Program-made: the position numbers and the translations under genes
Shown here: positions 37,107-45,869 of the stretch, piece by piece
Position numbering within the stretch: position 1 is the stretch's first letter
Layout: every line of letters begins with the position of its first letter
The notes under the pieces: generated by a model
What the model saw: only the letters and a program-made list of their open reading frames with translations
What the model was told of the DNA's origin: nothing
Databases searched by the model: none
Assembly (NCBI GenBank): GCA_016903675.1
Contig: JADQBA010000007.1
Coordinates: 70,551-134,550, forward strand
Direction: 5' to 3'
Source: Stigonema ocellatum SAG 48.90 = DSM 106950
GTDB taxonomy: Bacteria; Cyanobacteriota; Cyanobacteriia; Cyanobacteriales; Nostocaceae
Length of the DNA stretch: 64,000 nt

Positions 37107-37673
37107 CTATTCAGCACTTTTCTGTGGTAACTTGGCATTGGTTAATTTGTCTTGCTTTTTTTGTTGTTTATCCCGATTTTCAATCCAGATTCGCATGAGA
37201 AATAAAACTGTGATTCCAGTGATAATAAAAAGCCCAATTGGCGTTAAATATGTCCAATGTCCTGACATTTTGTCCCAAATATGCCATATTAAAAGAAACA
37301 TGGCAAAATAGGTCAATTTATGTAAATTTTTCCAATTTTTCTGAAGTTTTTTTACACTCCAATCATTAGAGGTAATAGCCAAAAATGTAAAAATAGCGAA
37401 AGTGCCTACTCCCTGGATATAAATCACATATGTCTCTGGATCTAAGAAATCAAAATTTCTTTTTTGGACTAATAGAAACCCATGACCTAAAGCAAAAAAG
37501 AAAGCAAGAAGACCTATAGAACGGCGATGTTTCAGTAGTATTTTAGGAATACCAGTCCCTTTTGTGCCAGGAAAAACAATTCTAAGAATTGTGGGAAGTA
37601 AGGTGACAATATAAGCAAGTAATGCTAAAAATCCCAGAATGTTAGCCAGTAATGGTGTATCCATTGTTACCAT
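37107..37673 (-). CDS. Ferric-reductase-like transmembrane heme protein
   Basis: This 188-aa protein has about five to six membrane helices. Histidines occur in helix pairs suited to bind heme (KHRRSIG and ALGHGF; NLHKLTYF and LIWHIWDK), the pattern of the ferric reductase/MsrQ-like transmembrane domain. No FAD/NADPH domain follows, so it would need a partner or only transfers electrons. GGAG lies 8 bp before ATG at 37673, which supports this start. It is probably transcribed with the WD40 gene behind it. Confidence 0.8.
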   Translation of the reverse strand: MVTMDTPLLANILGFLALLAYIVTLLPTILRIVFPGTKGTGIPKILLKHRRSIGLLAFFFALGHGFLLVQKRNFDFLDPETYVIYIQGVGTFAIFTFLAITSNDWSVKKLQKNWKNLHKLTYFAMFLLIWHIWDKMSGHWTYLTPIGLFIITGITVLFLMRIWIENRDKQQKKQDKLTNAKLPQKSAE

Positions 37674-38074
37674 AATAAATCTCCAATTTTATCAATATCA
37701 ACTACAAGTTAGTGTTTGAAGAAAAAGCCAAATGTTAGTTGGCTTTTTTCTTATTCTTTAATAAACGTATATAAAGCTGACTTATGCAGTAACCGTTCAG
37801 GGGTTTAGAAGTGCGATCGCCCATCATCGCAGTGCCGGAGGCGATCGCGCAGTTGTGAGCGTTCTCCTCTCCCATAGTGGCTCGATAGGTAGGCGTATAA
37901 ATCATGCTGGGTAGCACCGTTGGTTCCCGAACGCACCCGTGCATTACTAGGGGCGAAGTCGGAGAGGAATTAAGAAGGCAAAAGTACGTTCGCGTAGCGT
38001 CTTTGAAGGAGAAGGCAGCTATGCTGCTATATTGCTGTTGGCGAATTAATGAGGGGTCATACCCCTTTAACCTG
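37674..38074. other. Intergenic stretch, no convincing gene
   Basis: The first bases upstream of the ferric-reductase gene should hold its promoter. Two HIP1 sites lie near 37815 and 37842. Short frames on both strands (37735-37944 and 37904-38092) have no family resemblance or ribosome binding site and are not called. Confidence 0.5.
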
Positions 38075-38115
38075 ACGATCGCTACATTCTAGACCGCACC
38101 GCCCAATCAGAATGA
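38075..38115 (+). pseudogene. Scar of a second ABC-F gene
   Basis: Positions 38075-38101 match 35142-35168 of the ABC-F gene at 26 of 27 bases (encoding DRYILDRT). The next 20 bases (GCCCAATCAGAATGATGAAT) match the end of the same gene (35561-35580) at 17 of 20. Read in one frame it gives DDRYILDRTAQSE and a stop. It looks like two ends of a duplicate left after an internal deletion. Confidence 0.5.
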
Positions 38116-38275
38116 TGAATTATGAAACGATCTTTTTTCATAATTCATCATTCATAATTCATAATTTATATCAAGTAGCTATTCGATGATCTTTTTCCAA
38201 AATATTTGCAATTCTTACTGAGGACACATGTGATACTGTCTAACTAATACTCCTCGGTAATTCCTGAGGTGCTAT

Positions 38276-38968
38276 ATGTTATTTGCTTACCGTAGCCCTA
38301 ATTCCTTTGGGAATATTTTTTCTTCTATGAGAATATCAATGATACCACGCTTATCTACTACATGGCTAGTTCCACTAGCCCTCACCATAGTAAGTGTTTG
38401 CTCAAGTGCAGCAAGAACCACAGCGCAGACCATCTATCCATTTGCAGGCAACTACTCCACAACAGTCACGATTACCCCTATCACTGACAACGTTTCACAG
38501 GTAGTTGAACGAGGTGATAGTCTTGACGCCCCTTATGGCTTGAATCAATACAATGGTCTAACATACTCGAGGACTGACACTAACGGAAATCTCAGTTTTA
38601 ATAACGACCCGGCGGCATTCGGTATACAAGGCTACCAATTTGGCTACCTCACATTCGGTAGTGATACGAACAAAGTGCTTGGATTTGGTGATGGTAACGC
38701 TTCAGTTGACTTGGAAAACCAGACCTCCAAAGGTTCTGGTATTGTCAATATCACTGACGGTGAGGGCATATTCACCAATGCTGGTGGCACCCTATTCTAC
38801 AGCGAAAATGACCAAGTTACTCTGGGATCAACTATTATATTAAAAGGTCAAGCTCTAGTCACTGGTTCTATCCAAGTTCCAGAACCAGGAAACACCGCAA
38901 CACTAGTAGGCATAGGTGCGCTTGGGGCTGGTTTGTTGCTGCGTCAACGTCGCCTGAAATCGGTGTAG
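38276..38968 (+). CDS. PEP-CTERM sorted extracellular protein
   Basis: This 230-aa protein has an N-terminal signal region (LVPLALTIVSVCSSAARTTA) and ends in the sorting tail VPEPGNTATLVGIGALGAGL followed by LLLRQRRLKSV. That is a PEP motif, a membrane helix and an Arg-rich end, recognised by exosortase/archaeosortase-type enzymes. The middle is a Gly/Asn/Thr-rich beta domain without known catalytic residues. ATG at 38276 follows GAGG; ATG at 38327 or 38339 would give a more usual signal length. The likely place is the outer cell surface or exopolysaccharide. The exosortase is not in this window. Confidence 0.85.
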   Translation: MLFAYRSPNSFGNIFSSMRISMIPRLSTTWLVPLALTIVSVCSSAARTTAQTIYPFAGNYSTTVTITPITDNVSQVVERGDSLDAPYGLNQYNGLTYSRTDTNGNLSFNNDPAAFGIQGYQFGYLTFGSDTNKVLGFGDGNASVDLENQTSKGSGIVNITDGEGIFTNAGGTLFYSENDQVTLGSTIILKGQALVTGSIQVPEPGNTATLVGIGALGAGLLLRQRRLKSV

Positions 38969-39107
38969 GGGAAAAAGATTAAACCGCAGAGGAAAAAACG
39001 TAGAGACGCGATTAATCGCGTCTCTACCAAGGTTTTCAGGTAACGCATAATTAATTTTCACGACTATGTCTATTCATCTGCGTTTATCTGCGGTTTCATT
39101 TCACTAT

Positions 39108-41723
39108 TTATTGCTGTTCTAGCAGGCAAAACTGATACTGCTTTTCATTTTTGGATTTACAAAGGTTGACTAAGACACCAAGCTGATGGTTTTCAAAATT
39201 GACTTTGCGATCGTGTAATTCATCAAATTGAACTATTCCCGTAGCGCCCTGTGCTGAAAATTTAGGATCATTTAACACATCGTATAAACCTTGGCGAGTC
39301 GGCGCGTTCCCCTGCTTCTTCAACCCTTCAACAATGACCTGAGTTGCATCATATGCTGTCGCAGACCGCCAGCCCACAGATTGAGTTCGCCAAAGTTTTA
39401 CAGATTCTGCCTGAAACCATGGGGCGGTTACACTAACATGGGTGGGTACAGCAATGACCATATTTCTAGCTTTATCTCCAAAGTATGGAGATAGCTTATC
39501 GTCACTGTACAGAGTATCTCCACCTAATAAAGTTAGTTTGCCATTCATGAGTTCAATGGCAAATAATCCCTTTTCTGTTGCTTCTTCAGTGCTAAGGGCT
39601 AGTATGAGAAACTTCGCGCCTTCTACCTGCTTTACACATTCATCTACCCTATACTTAAATAAATCACACGTAACAAATTCTCCTCGGGCAAATCTTTGCT
39701 CATTTTTCTCAAATGCCTCTTTTAGAGACAAGCTATAACTTTCTTCATGGTTGAAAAAAACGGCTCCTTTCCCACCAACAAGATTTTTCTGTACCAGATA
39801 CTTAAATAATTTGTCAGCAGCAACAGAGTCAGTGGGAGCCGTGCGGAAAACGTATTTACTTAAATTAAACTTATAGCTAGAAGAACTTGTGTTAGACTGT
39901 CTGAAAGCTGTACTTGTGGGAGAAACAGCAACAAGTTGATTGCTGTCATAAACCTCTCCTGCTGCTAGAGTTTCATCACTAGTGAAATGACCAACAACCC
40001 CTAAAATCTCACTTTTGAAGTTTGTGTCTCCTGGAATATGGTTTTTTGCAAGATGCATAGCCACTTTTTTGGCTGTCTCAGAGTTCTTGTTGTCTGTGAC
40101 AATGATGACTTGCAATAATCGCCCTTGGATACCATTATCTTTATGATTCAAATTGTCCTGGACGTGGGCAACCCCCCGTAGCACTTGTTGAGCAAGCTTA
40201 CTAAATTGAGATTTTCCGTTGACTGGAACAACAACTGCAATTGTTAGAGGGTTGCCTTTGATGTTAGCCTCAGCATTGTTGAGGAAAATCTGTGTTTCTG
40301 GATCAACAAAGCAGTTAGTAGAAGATGTCTGATCTCGAGGAGCTTGTTTAGAGAGAGCTATGGCTGCTTGGAAGTTGTTTTTGGCTTCGGAAAATTTTTG
40401 ATGAGTACCAAAAGCTTGCATTCCTTCTATCTTTTTCTTTTCAGCTTCTTGACATACTGGATTGTTTGATTCGATATCTTGCTTGAACAAAGATTTTTCT
40501 CCCCTAGTGAAGGAGGTTGGACTCACCTCAGGAAGTGACGAATATGTTGGAAAGAATTGCTGAATTGCTAGGGCGATCGCCAACCCTACCAAAACCAAAA
40601 CGCCCACCGGCAAAACTCTATTATTAACAAGCCTTTTCAACTTCCTCATCAGCCGCTCCTGAGAAGACAGCTTCTTCACATTTGTGGGAGGATAGGTTGG
40701 ATGCTCAGGGGGTGAAAGTGGTCTCTCGTGAGGGGATGGAGGCTGAAAAAGGGCGGTAATAACATCGGCAGCAGACTGAAAGCGGTGTTGTGGCTCAGGC
40801 AACAGCATACAGTCTAAAATGTTTGCAAGGTTTTCGTTCACCCTGGCATATTGTCTCCAAATCCACTTATCCTCATGGCGAAGTTCTCTCAAATTTCTAC
40901 CTGTTAGCAAACAAACACAGGTTGCAGCAAGAGAGTATAAATCTGATGAAGGGGATACCGCCCTCCCAGAAAGCTGCTCTGGTGGTGCATAATCTGGAGT
41001 GCCTAATACGACTGACTGCTCAGTAGGTACTCCGGCAACGACTTGCTTAACTGCACCAAAATCAATCAGATAGAAGTTTTCATCTGTCTGACAGTACATG
41101 ATATTGGAAGGTTTGATGTCCCTATGTATAACACCTTGACTGTGAATATATTTGAGTATTTCTAGGAGTTGTTGCAGAATCTTAATAATTTCTTCCTCAG
41201 AAAATTGCCCCTTCTGTTTTAGCTCCTGAGCCAAATTCTGACCTTCGATATAGTCCTGCACCAAGTAAAAAAACCTCTGCCGATTGTCTGATAGCCGAAC
41301 AGATTGGTCTTGTAAATCAGGAGGAGTGTCCACAGCAGCCCATGCTCTTGCTCGGGGAATTTGTGGGTGGCTGAGTCTTTCTAAAACGTTTCCCTCACGC
41401 TTAAACATCCTTTCAATGACTTCAAGCTGTGACTGTGAAGGAGGAACTCTAGGGTGCAATTGCTTGACTACACGCGCTGGTCGCTCCGAAAAATGAAGAT
41501 CCCATGCTATGAATGTCCGACCAAATCCACCTCGCTCTTCATCTGGAACTAATGGGTTTAACGGTAAGAAGCGCCGCTCCAAAATCAAAGGCATTCCGCA
41601 GTTAGTGCAAAATCTCTGTCTAATAGGTTCACCAGATAAGCATTCCTCAGAAATTCTATTTATAGGATATTGACAGTTTGGGCGAGTGCAGTAGACTTCG
41701 ATTAGAGGAATGCCGTTAACCAT
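39108..41723 (-). CDS. Ser/Thr protein kinase fused to a periplasmic ligand-binding domain
   Basis: This is an 871-aa protein if started at ATG 41723, which follows AAGGG. ATG at 41747 lies in a C-rich repeat. In order: a zinc ribbon (CTRPNCQYPIN ... CTNCGMPL), a Pkn2-like kinase domain with catalytic loop HRDIKPSNIM and DFG (LIDFGAVKQV), a Pro-rich linker, one membrane helix (VLPVGVLVLVGLAIALAI), then about 430 residues of a Leu/Ile/Val-binding-protein-like domain (LTIAVVVPVNG, GVVGHFTSDETLAAGEVYD, YDATQVIVEGLKKQG). The architecture predicts a receptor kinase that senses an amino acid or similar ligand outside and phosphorylates cytoplasmic targets. Confidence 0.9.
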   Translation of the reverse strand: MVNGIPLIEVYCTRPNCQYPINRISEECLSGEPIRQRFCTNCGMPLILERRFLPLNPLVPDEERGGFGRTFIAWDLHFSERPARVVKQLHPRVPPSQSQLEVIERMFKREGNVLERLSHPQIPRARAWAAVDTPPDLQDQSVRLSDNRQRFFYLVQDYIEGQNLAQELKQKGQFSEEEIIKILQQLLEILKYIHSQGVIHRDIKPSNIMYCQTDENFYLIDFGAVKQVVAGVPTEQSVVLGTPDYAPPEQLSGRAVSPSSDLYSLAATCVCLLTGRNLRELRHEDKWIWRQYARVNENLANILDCMLLPEPQHRFQSAADVITALFQPPSPHERPLSPPEHPTYPPTNVKKLSSQERLMRKLKRLVNNRVLPVGVLVLVGLAIALAIQQFFPTYSSLPEVSPTSFTRGEKSLFKQDIESNNPVCQEAEKKKIEGMQAFGTHQKFSEAKNNFQAAIALSKQAPRDQTSSTNCFVDPETQIFLNNAEANIKGNPLTIAVVVPVNGKSQFSKLAQQVLRGVAHVQDNLNHKDNGIQGRLLQVIIVTDNKNSETAKKVAMHLAKNHIPGDTNFKSEILGVVGHFTSDETLAAGEVYDSNQLVAVSPTSTAFRQSNTSSSSYKFNLSKYVFRTAPTDSVAADKLFKYLVQKNLVGGKGAVFFNHEESYSLSLKEAFEKNEQRFARGEFVTCDLFKYRVDECVKQVEGAKFLILALSTEEATEKGLFAIELMNGKLTLLGGDTLYSDDKLSPYFGDKARNMVIAVPTHVSVTAPWFQAESVKLWRTQSVGWRSATAYDATQVIVEGLKKQGNAPTRQGLYDVLNDPKFSAQGATGIVQFDELHDRKVNFENHQLGVLVNLCKSKNEKQYQFCLLEQQ

Positions 41724-41768
41724 TAATGAACCCTTCGCGTTACTCATTAGGGGTGTAGGGGTGTAGGG

Positions 41769-42491
41769 GTGTGGGGGTGTGGGGGAATAATTTCAAATAG
41801 AATTTCCTTTAGACCCAATATTTTCATACTGTCAATCAGCAACGGTGGGTGCTATAATAATATAGTCCATTCTTACCTTCTAGCGCTCTTGTGGTTGCAC
41901 ACCAGCGCCGTAAAGAATTCTGATTCCTGTCCAGCCCAAAGAATACCTAAAAGAAACACATTTTTCCCCTACACCCTTACACCCCTACACCCCTACACCC
42001 CTATTTTTAACACAAATCCCCCTACTCAAAACCTGCGTTACGCTGCCATACATTTTTTAGAACAAAGTCCCGAACAACGTCTGCCAATTCTCCAGCAACT
42101 TGGTATAGCCCGTTATGATTTCTTAACTAAGATGCGGCTTAATGAAGCCAATATAGTCTGTGTCATGAGGTTTTTTCAAAATCCCAGTCAGCTAAAATTT
42201 CCTAGCCTGATAGGTGCAGATTTATCTGGCTTAGTTTTAGATGGAGTCAACTTTATTCGTGGGAATTTATCAGGGGCAAACTTGCAAGGAAGCAGTTTAG
42301 TAAATGCAGACCTCATATTTGCCAATTTTACTCATGCAGATTTAAGAGATGCAGATTTAAGGGGTGCAACTCTCAATGAGACTATATGGTTAGGTACTTC
42401 GGTAGATGAGTGTGAGTTTGGAGAAGGGAGTGGTTTGACAAAGATTCAACGTAAAGATTTAGAACTACGGGGGGCTAGGTTTAATTCTTGA
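41769..42491 (+). CDS. Pentapeptide-repeat protein (start uncertain)
   Basis: The C-terminal half has pentapeptide repeats (LIGADLSGLVLDGVNFI, GANLQGSSLVNADL, HADLRDADLRGATL) forming a right-handed beta helix. The segment LRYAAIHFLEQSPEQRLPIL before it is also typical of Nostocales members. The open frame reaches back to 41769, but codons before about 42006 are read from an ACACCCCT tandem repeat and are not coding-like. The next ATG is at 42132, inside the conserved part, so the original start may have been lost. The last 126 bp are repeated exactly at 44334-44459. Confidence 0.65.
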   Translation: MWGCGGIISNRISFRPNIFILSISNGGCYNNIVHSYLLALLWLHTSAVKNSDSCPAQRIPKRNTFFPYTLTPLHPYTPIFNTNPPTQNLRYAAIHFLEQSPEQRLPILQQLGIARYDFLTKMRLNEANIVCVMRFFQNPSQLKFPSLIGADLSGLVLDGVNFIRGNLSGANLQGSSLVNADLIFANFTHADLRDADLRGATLNETIWLGTSVDECEFGEGSGLTKIQRKDLELRGARFNS

Positions 42492-42535
42492 GAAGATGAT
42501 ATTTATCGCGGTTTTCAATTCAGTGACTCATATCT

Positions 42536-42615
42536 TGCACCATCATCTTATTGCAAAAAAAGCAGCCTAAAACCCTGATTATTGCGTAGGGTGGGCACTG
42601 CCCACCAAGCCTTAT
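42536..42615. repeat. Empty target site of the 128-bp MITE
   Basis: The stretch from CTCATATCTTGCACCATCA to GTAGGGTGGGCACTGCCCACC matches 18689-18743 joined to 18876-18900, without the 128-bp element found there. A single TA (42580-42581) stands where the element is inserted in the other copy. The duplicated stretch is itself a dispersed repeat. Confidence 0.85.
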
Positions 42616-42669
42616 TGAGAAGGTGCAAGATGTCAGGTGAGGTATATTCAAGGGTTGAGAAACCGCACC

Positions 42670-43029
42670 CTATAGCAGATGAACGCAGATAAATCTGTAC
42701 TTCACCCGGATGAAAACCTCTATAGTAAAGGAAATAACGTTCATCAAGTACGAGAAAAGGCTACGAGAGTAGTCAGCAAAATCAAAATTATCCAGTCTAA
42801 AAACTATTACAGGGATTCCTGCTTTATTCTCAACGATACGGTTAAGCTCATTCTTACGATAAAGCCGGAATGCCTCCGGTTTGGTCATTGTGGGTTCTGG
42901 TTCTATGGTTTTTGGTGGCGTTGACTTAGAAGATGGCTGCTTTGGAAGAACTGACAGAAAACTTCCACAAATTGCCGCCACCAAGGACATCACAGAGATT
43001 CCATTAGCTGCAATTATTCCAGCCACCAT
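42670..43029 (-). CDS. Hypothetical small membrane protein, possibly truncated
   Basis: This 119-aa frame starts MVAGIIAANGISVMSLVAAI, a hydrophobic helix, followed by a Ser/Pro-rich linker (SSKSTPPKTIEPEPTMTKPE) and a short soluble part (AFRLYRKNELNRIVENKAGI). The last 20 or so residues are encoded by a common intergenic word (AGATGAACGCAGATAAA), so the natural C-terminus may be lost. I do not recognise the family. No ribosome binding site is clear. The architecture is protein-like, which is the only support. Confidence 0.4.
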   Translation of the reverse strand: MVAGIIAANGISVMSLVAAICGSFLSVLPKQPSSKSTPPKTIEPEPTMTKPEAFRLYRKNELNRIVENKAGIPVIVFRLDNFDFADYSRSLFSYLMNVISFTIEVFIRVKYRFICVHLL

Positions 43030-43166
43030 AATTGTGGTTAAAAAACTGGCGTTGCTGAATTGAAGTATGAAATGAAAAAATGGGGTATTTTAAAACTTTT
43101 TCTCTTTGCGCCTTTGCGACTTTGCGTGAGGTAAATTCATACCGTGATTCAGCAACGCCAAAAAAC

Positions 43167-43844
43167 TTACCCAACTATTTCCTCTATTGAAATTGAAGCC
43201 ATTAATGACTCCACGTATGCGAAAGGGTCGATTACTGGCACCTCCGCCGATTCTTTAATCTTCTGTTTGAGTTCTTCTGGTAGCAGTTCTGGATTCTCTA
43301 TGAATTTCTGCGCCAAGAAGTTCTCAACGATTAACGTTGCTGTTGCCTTATTCTGGGCACTTTTCACTATGCTTGGCGTATCATCTACTTCCTTCTTCGT
43401 TCCCTTGCGCTTTTGCTTGGGCGAGTAACTTGGGACTATCTGCTGACTTTGTGCAACAACTATCGAACTTTCCTCTTCTGGTTCATCAATTGGTTCTGAT
43501 AGTGGGGGAACCGGATAGCCATCCATTTTCCCATGTTCTTTGATGTGTAGGTGTAGACCATCCATGTGTACCACCTGTTCCGCATCCAAGTATGCCTTAC
43601 TGGACACCTTCCTGGTTGTAATCTTAAGGTATTTTATCCGCTTATAGAGCGGCGCTTTTCGGATGTCATATTTTTGCATTAATTGCCCTATAGAAATTAA
43701 TGCAAAATTATCACCCTCTGTGTCTAGTTTCTGCGCGTTGTCTGGTGAATTATCTTGGTTGTTCTGTGCGTCATCTAACTCGTTGTTCACCACAAATGCA
43801 CTCCTGTTTACTGTACTGTCGCCTATTGTCTGCCATACTGTCAC
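43167..43844 (-). CDS. HTH-type DNA-binding protein with partly duplicated 5' region
   Basis: This 225-aa protein starts MTVWQTIGDS. Residues about 48-105 (ISIGQLMQKYDIRKAPLYKR, KAYLDAEQVVHMDGL) look like a MerR/excisionase-type winged helix seen in several cyanobacterial hypothetical proteins. A Lys-rich linker and an acidic C-terminal part follow. The start lies inside an array of CCATAC/GTATGG half sites (43800-43890), suggesting autoregulation. Its first 35 codons and the upstream region are repeated at 44008-44235. The function is unknown; a plasmid- or element-derived regulator is a possibility. Confidence 0.6.
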   Translation of the reverse strand: MTVWQTIGDSTVNRSAFVVNNELDDAQNNQDNSPDNAQKLDTEGDNFALISIGQLMQKYDIRKAPLYKRIKYLKITTRKVSSKAYLDAEQVVHMDGLHLHIKEHGKMDGYPVPPLSEPIDEPEEESSIVVAQSQQIVPSYSPKQKRKGTKKEVDDTPSIVKSAQNKATATLIVENFLAQKFIENPELLPEELKQKIKESAEVPVIDPFAYVESLMASISIEEIVG

Positions 43845-43890
43845 CTATTGTCTGCCATACTGTATGGTGAGTAGTATGGTGAAAACTCGG
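43800..43890. promoter_or_regulatory. Iteron-like operator array at the HTH gene start
   Basis: TATTGTCTGCCATACTGTC occurs as direct repeats about 22 bp apart, followed by GTATGGTGA twice in inverted orientation (CCATACTGTATGG in the centre is an inverted repeat). The array spans the start codon and promoter of the HTH gene, as expected for an autoregulatory site. The role is inferred. A second copy lies at about 44068-44155. Confidence 0.6.
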
Positions 43891-44007
43891 ATCGTATTGT
43901 GAAGATTTCGTGAAATTATGAATTCTGAAATTGATTTTTTTCAGAATTCATAATTCAGCATTCATAATTCAAAAGCACTCTGTGTCTGGTTTGGTGCGGG
44001 TCGTCTG

Positions 44008-44235
44008 GTGAATTATCTTGGTTGTTCTGTGCGTCATCTAACTCGTTGTTCACCACAAATGCACTCCTGTTTACTATACTGTCGCCTATTGTTTGCCATA
44101 CTGTCGTCTATTGTCTGCCATACTGTATGGTGAGTAGTATGGTGAAAACTCGGGTTGTATGGTGAAGATTTCGTGAAATTATGAATTCTGAAATTGATTT
44201 TTTTCAGAATTCATCATTCAGCATTCATAACGCAA
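44008..44235. repeat. Duplicate of the HTH gene 5' end and operator
   Basis: This stretch repeats 43739-43968 almost exactly, from TCTGGTGAATTATCTTGG to the AT-rich TTCAGAATTCAT palindrome, offset 269 bp. It contains the first codons of the HTH gene, the operator array and the palindrome behind it, but no further coding sequence. It is a tandem duplication. Confidence 0.85.
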
Positions 44236-44333
44236 AAGCGGATCTCGTTTGATTGAGCTATGCTGCTATGCTGCTATGTTCCCACGCGCAAATAGTGGGA
44301 TTCAAACAAGGACGAGAAAGTTTCTCGCCCAAA

Positions 44334-44463
44334 GGGTGCAACTCTCAATGAGACTATATGGTTAGGTACTTCGGTAGATGAGTGTGAGTTTGGAGAAGGG
44401 AGTGGTTTGACAAAGATTCAACGTAAAGATTTAGAACTACGGGGGGCTAGGTTTAATTCGTAA
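44334..44463 (+). pseudogene. Exact copy of the pentapeptide gene 3' end
   Basis: Bases 44334-44459 equal 42362-42487 without a mismatch (126 bp), then a stop codon TAA replaces the codons Ser-TGA area. Upstream the similarity ends at a region with GGACGAGAAAGTTTCTCGCC. It has no start and is not a gene. The duplication is young. Confidence 0.9.
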
Positions 44464-44565
44464 AAATAATAAAATGCCTTGTCTGACGCCACGTCTAGCC
44501 TAGGACTTTAGACCCCTTAGACACCCAGCGGCGTGCCACAGGCTAAGACCCAAAAAACAGATATT

Positions 44566-44675
44566 CTCGTTCCTATGCTCAGCATAGGAATGCTCCTGAG
44601 GAGGCTCTGCCTTCCGAATTTTAGCTGAGGCAGAGCCTCTAGTCAAGCATTCCCAGGCTGGAGCCTGGGAACGAG
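44566..44675. repeat. Dispersed GAGGC/GCCTC palindromic repeat
   Basis: Chain of hairpins CTCGTTCCTATGCTCAGCAT ... GAGGCTCTGCCT ... GAGGCAGAGCCTC ... CTGGAGCCTGGGAACGAG, same family as 23120-23389 and 46806-46918. It is intergenic, before the membrane protein at 44794; no gene lies between 44464 and 44793. Confidence 0.8.
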
Positions 44676-44793
44676 TGAACAATCTTCCGTCACTAGAACT
44701 GTGTGAAACTCTAAAAACCATCACAAACATTCCTGCATCATTCGCAACCCCTAGCCATGATTGAAGTCACACCTTCACGGGAGATTTGGCAAG

Positions 44794-45567
44794 ATGTTTT
44801 TCAACTTCTTCACTGGTTTCAGTATTGGAATTGTAGTTTTAGTGCTACTGGTTTTTAGTATACTCCAATGGTTACATATACCAGCTGGTAACTTTCTTGA
44901 CTGGGTAATTGGGGGTGCAAGTTTTTGGTGGCTGTTGGTGATTGTCACTGTACCTTGGAATGTCTATTTTCAAGCAAAGGAAGTTTTGGCAGAAGCAGCA
45001 CAGTCGGCTGAAAAGGGAATTGCTGTGGATGACCAACAACTGAAGTACGTCACGGTTTTGGCAAAGCGATCGCTTTTGGCGGCAATTGCTTTACACTTAG
45101 TCTCAGCCGTTGCTCTTTACATCCTTGCCGCTACTGGTATAAGTGCTGTGGGCTATGTCAGTTCTGGTGCAGCTTTATTATTAACCGCCCTACGTCCAGC
45201 TATTAGTGCTTACGAGTATTTATATGCGCGGTTGACAATGATTCGCCAAGAATGGAAGTATCCTCGGGAAGATGTTGTAGAACTCCGCCACCGCGTTGAT
45301 GCTATGGAGGTAACACTCAAAGGCGTAGAAGAGCAACTCAACCCAGAACATCCTCACTCGTTAGCAGCAAACCAACAACTTTACTCAGAAGAAACTCGCA
45401 AAGAGTTAGCGCTTCTTGGTGCTAGTTTAGAACAATTACGTGCTACAAATCAAACTGAACATCAGCGTCTAGCGCGGGAAGCACAGGGTGCGATCGCCCA
45501 GCTTTCTACGGATGGACAATTTCTCGATCATGTACGGGAAATTATTCGTTTCTTTAAAGAAGCTTAA
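44794..45567 (+). CDS. Membrane protein with C-terminal coiled coil
   Basis: This 257-aa protein is counted from ATG 44794, preceded by GGGAG at suitable distance; the frame is open from TTG 44761. Four membrane segments are visible: FFTGFSIGIVVLVLLVFSI, ASFWWLLVIVTVPWNVYF, SLLAAIALHLVSAVALYILA and SSGAALLLTALRP. The C-terminal 110 residues (VVELRHRVDAMEVTLKGVEE, LALLGASLEQLRATNQTEHQ) form a coiled coil. It is found next to a dynamin-like gene remnant, whose family is often membrane-associated, so a shared membrane role is possible. No catalytic motif is present, and the family is not recognised by name. Confidence 0.75.
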   Translation: MFFNFFTGFSIGIVVLVLLVFSILQWLHIPAGNFLDWVIGGASFWWLLVIVTVPWNVYFQAKEVLAEAAQSAEKGIAVDDQQLKYVTVLAKRSLLAAIALHLVSAVALYILAATGISAVGYVSSGAALLLTALRPAISAYEYLYARLTMIRQEWKYPREDVVELRHRVDAMEVTLKGVEEQLNPEHPHSLAANQQLYSEETRKELALLGASLEQLRATNQTEHQRLAREAQGAIAQLSTDGQFLDHVREIIRFFKEA

Positions 45568-45604
45568 ATGGAAGTTTCAGGGCGATCGCCTAGCTGTCAG
45601 AAGG

Positions 45605-45848
45605 TTAAAAGAACTTATCAACTACACAACTGAAACCGGGTAACAAGGGACTCGTCAACTCATCTTGTCTGTATAGAGTTAATGTCAGTCTTAAAATACC
45701 TTGCGATCGCCGATATACTTCTACTTTTTGTTCAAGCAAACTAACAATCCAATATTCATGAACCCCTTGTACTGAGTACAACTTCAACTTGGCTTCTCGA
45801 TCGCGTCTTTCATTCTTCTTACCCGGAGATAGCAAACGGCTATCATCA
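45605..45848 (-). pseudogene. Uma2-family protein, C-terminal fragment
   Basis: The minus strand reads SPGKKNERRDREAKLKLYSV, HEYWIVSLLEQKVEVYRR and LTSPLLPGFSCVVDKF, which is the C-terminal third of an Uma2 protein, including the helix after the active site. The N-terminal two thirds with most active-site residues are missing. Similarity ends near 45848, only about 30 bp from the broken start of the dynamin-like gene on the other strand. Confidence 0.75.
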
Positions 45849-45869
45849 CACCCACAAATACGAAACATA

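Noticed and set aside
37735..38092. Open frames 37735-37944 (minus) and 37904-38092 (plus)
   Set aside because: They overlap each other, have no ribosome binding site and no recognisable segment, and contain HIP1-rich intergenic sequence.
44500..44730. Minus-strand frame of 76 codons
   Set aside because: It covers a member of the dispersed GAGGC/GCCTC hairpin family and has no coding character.
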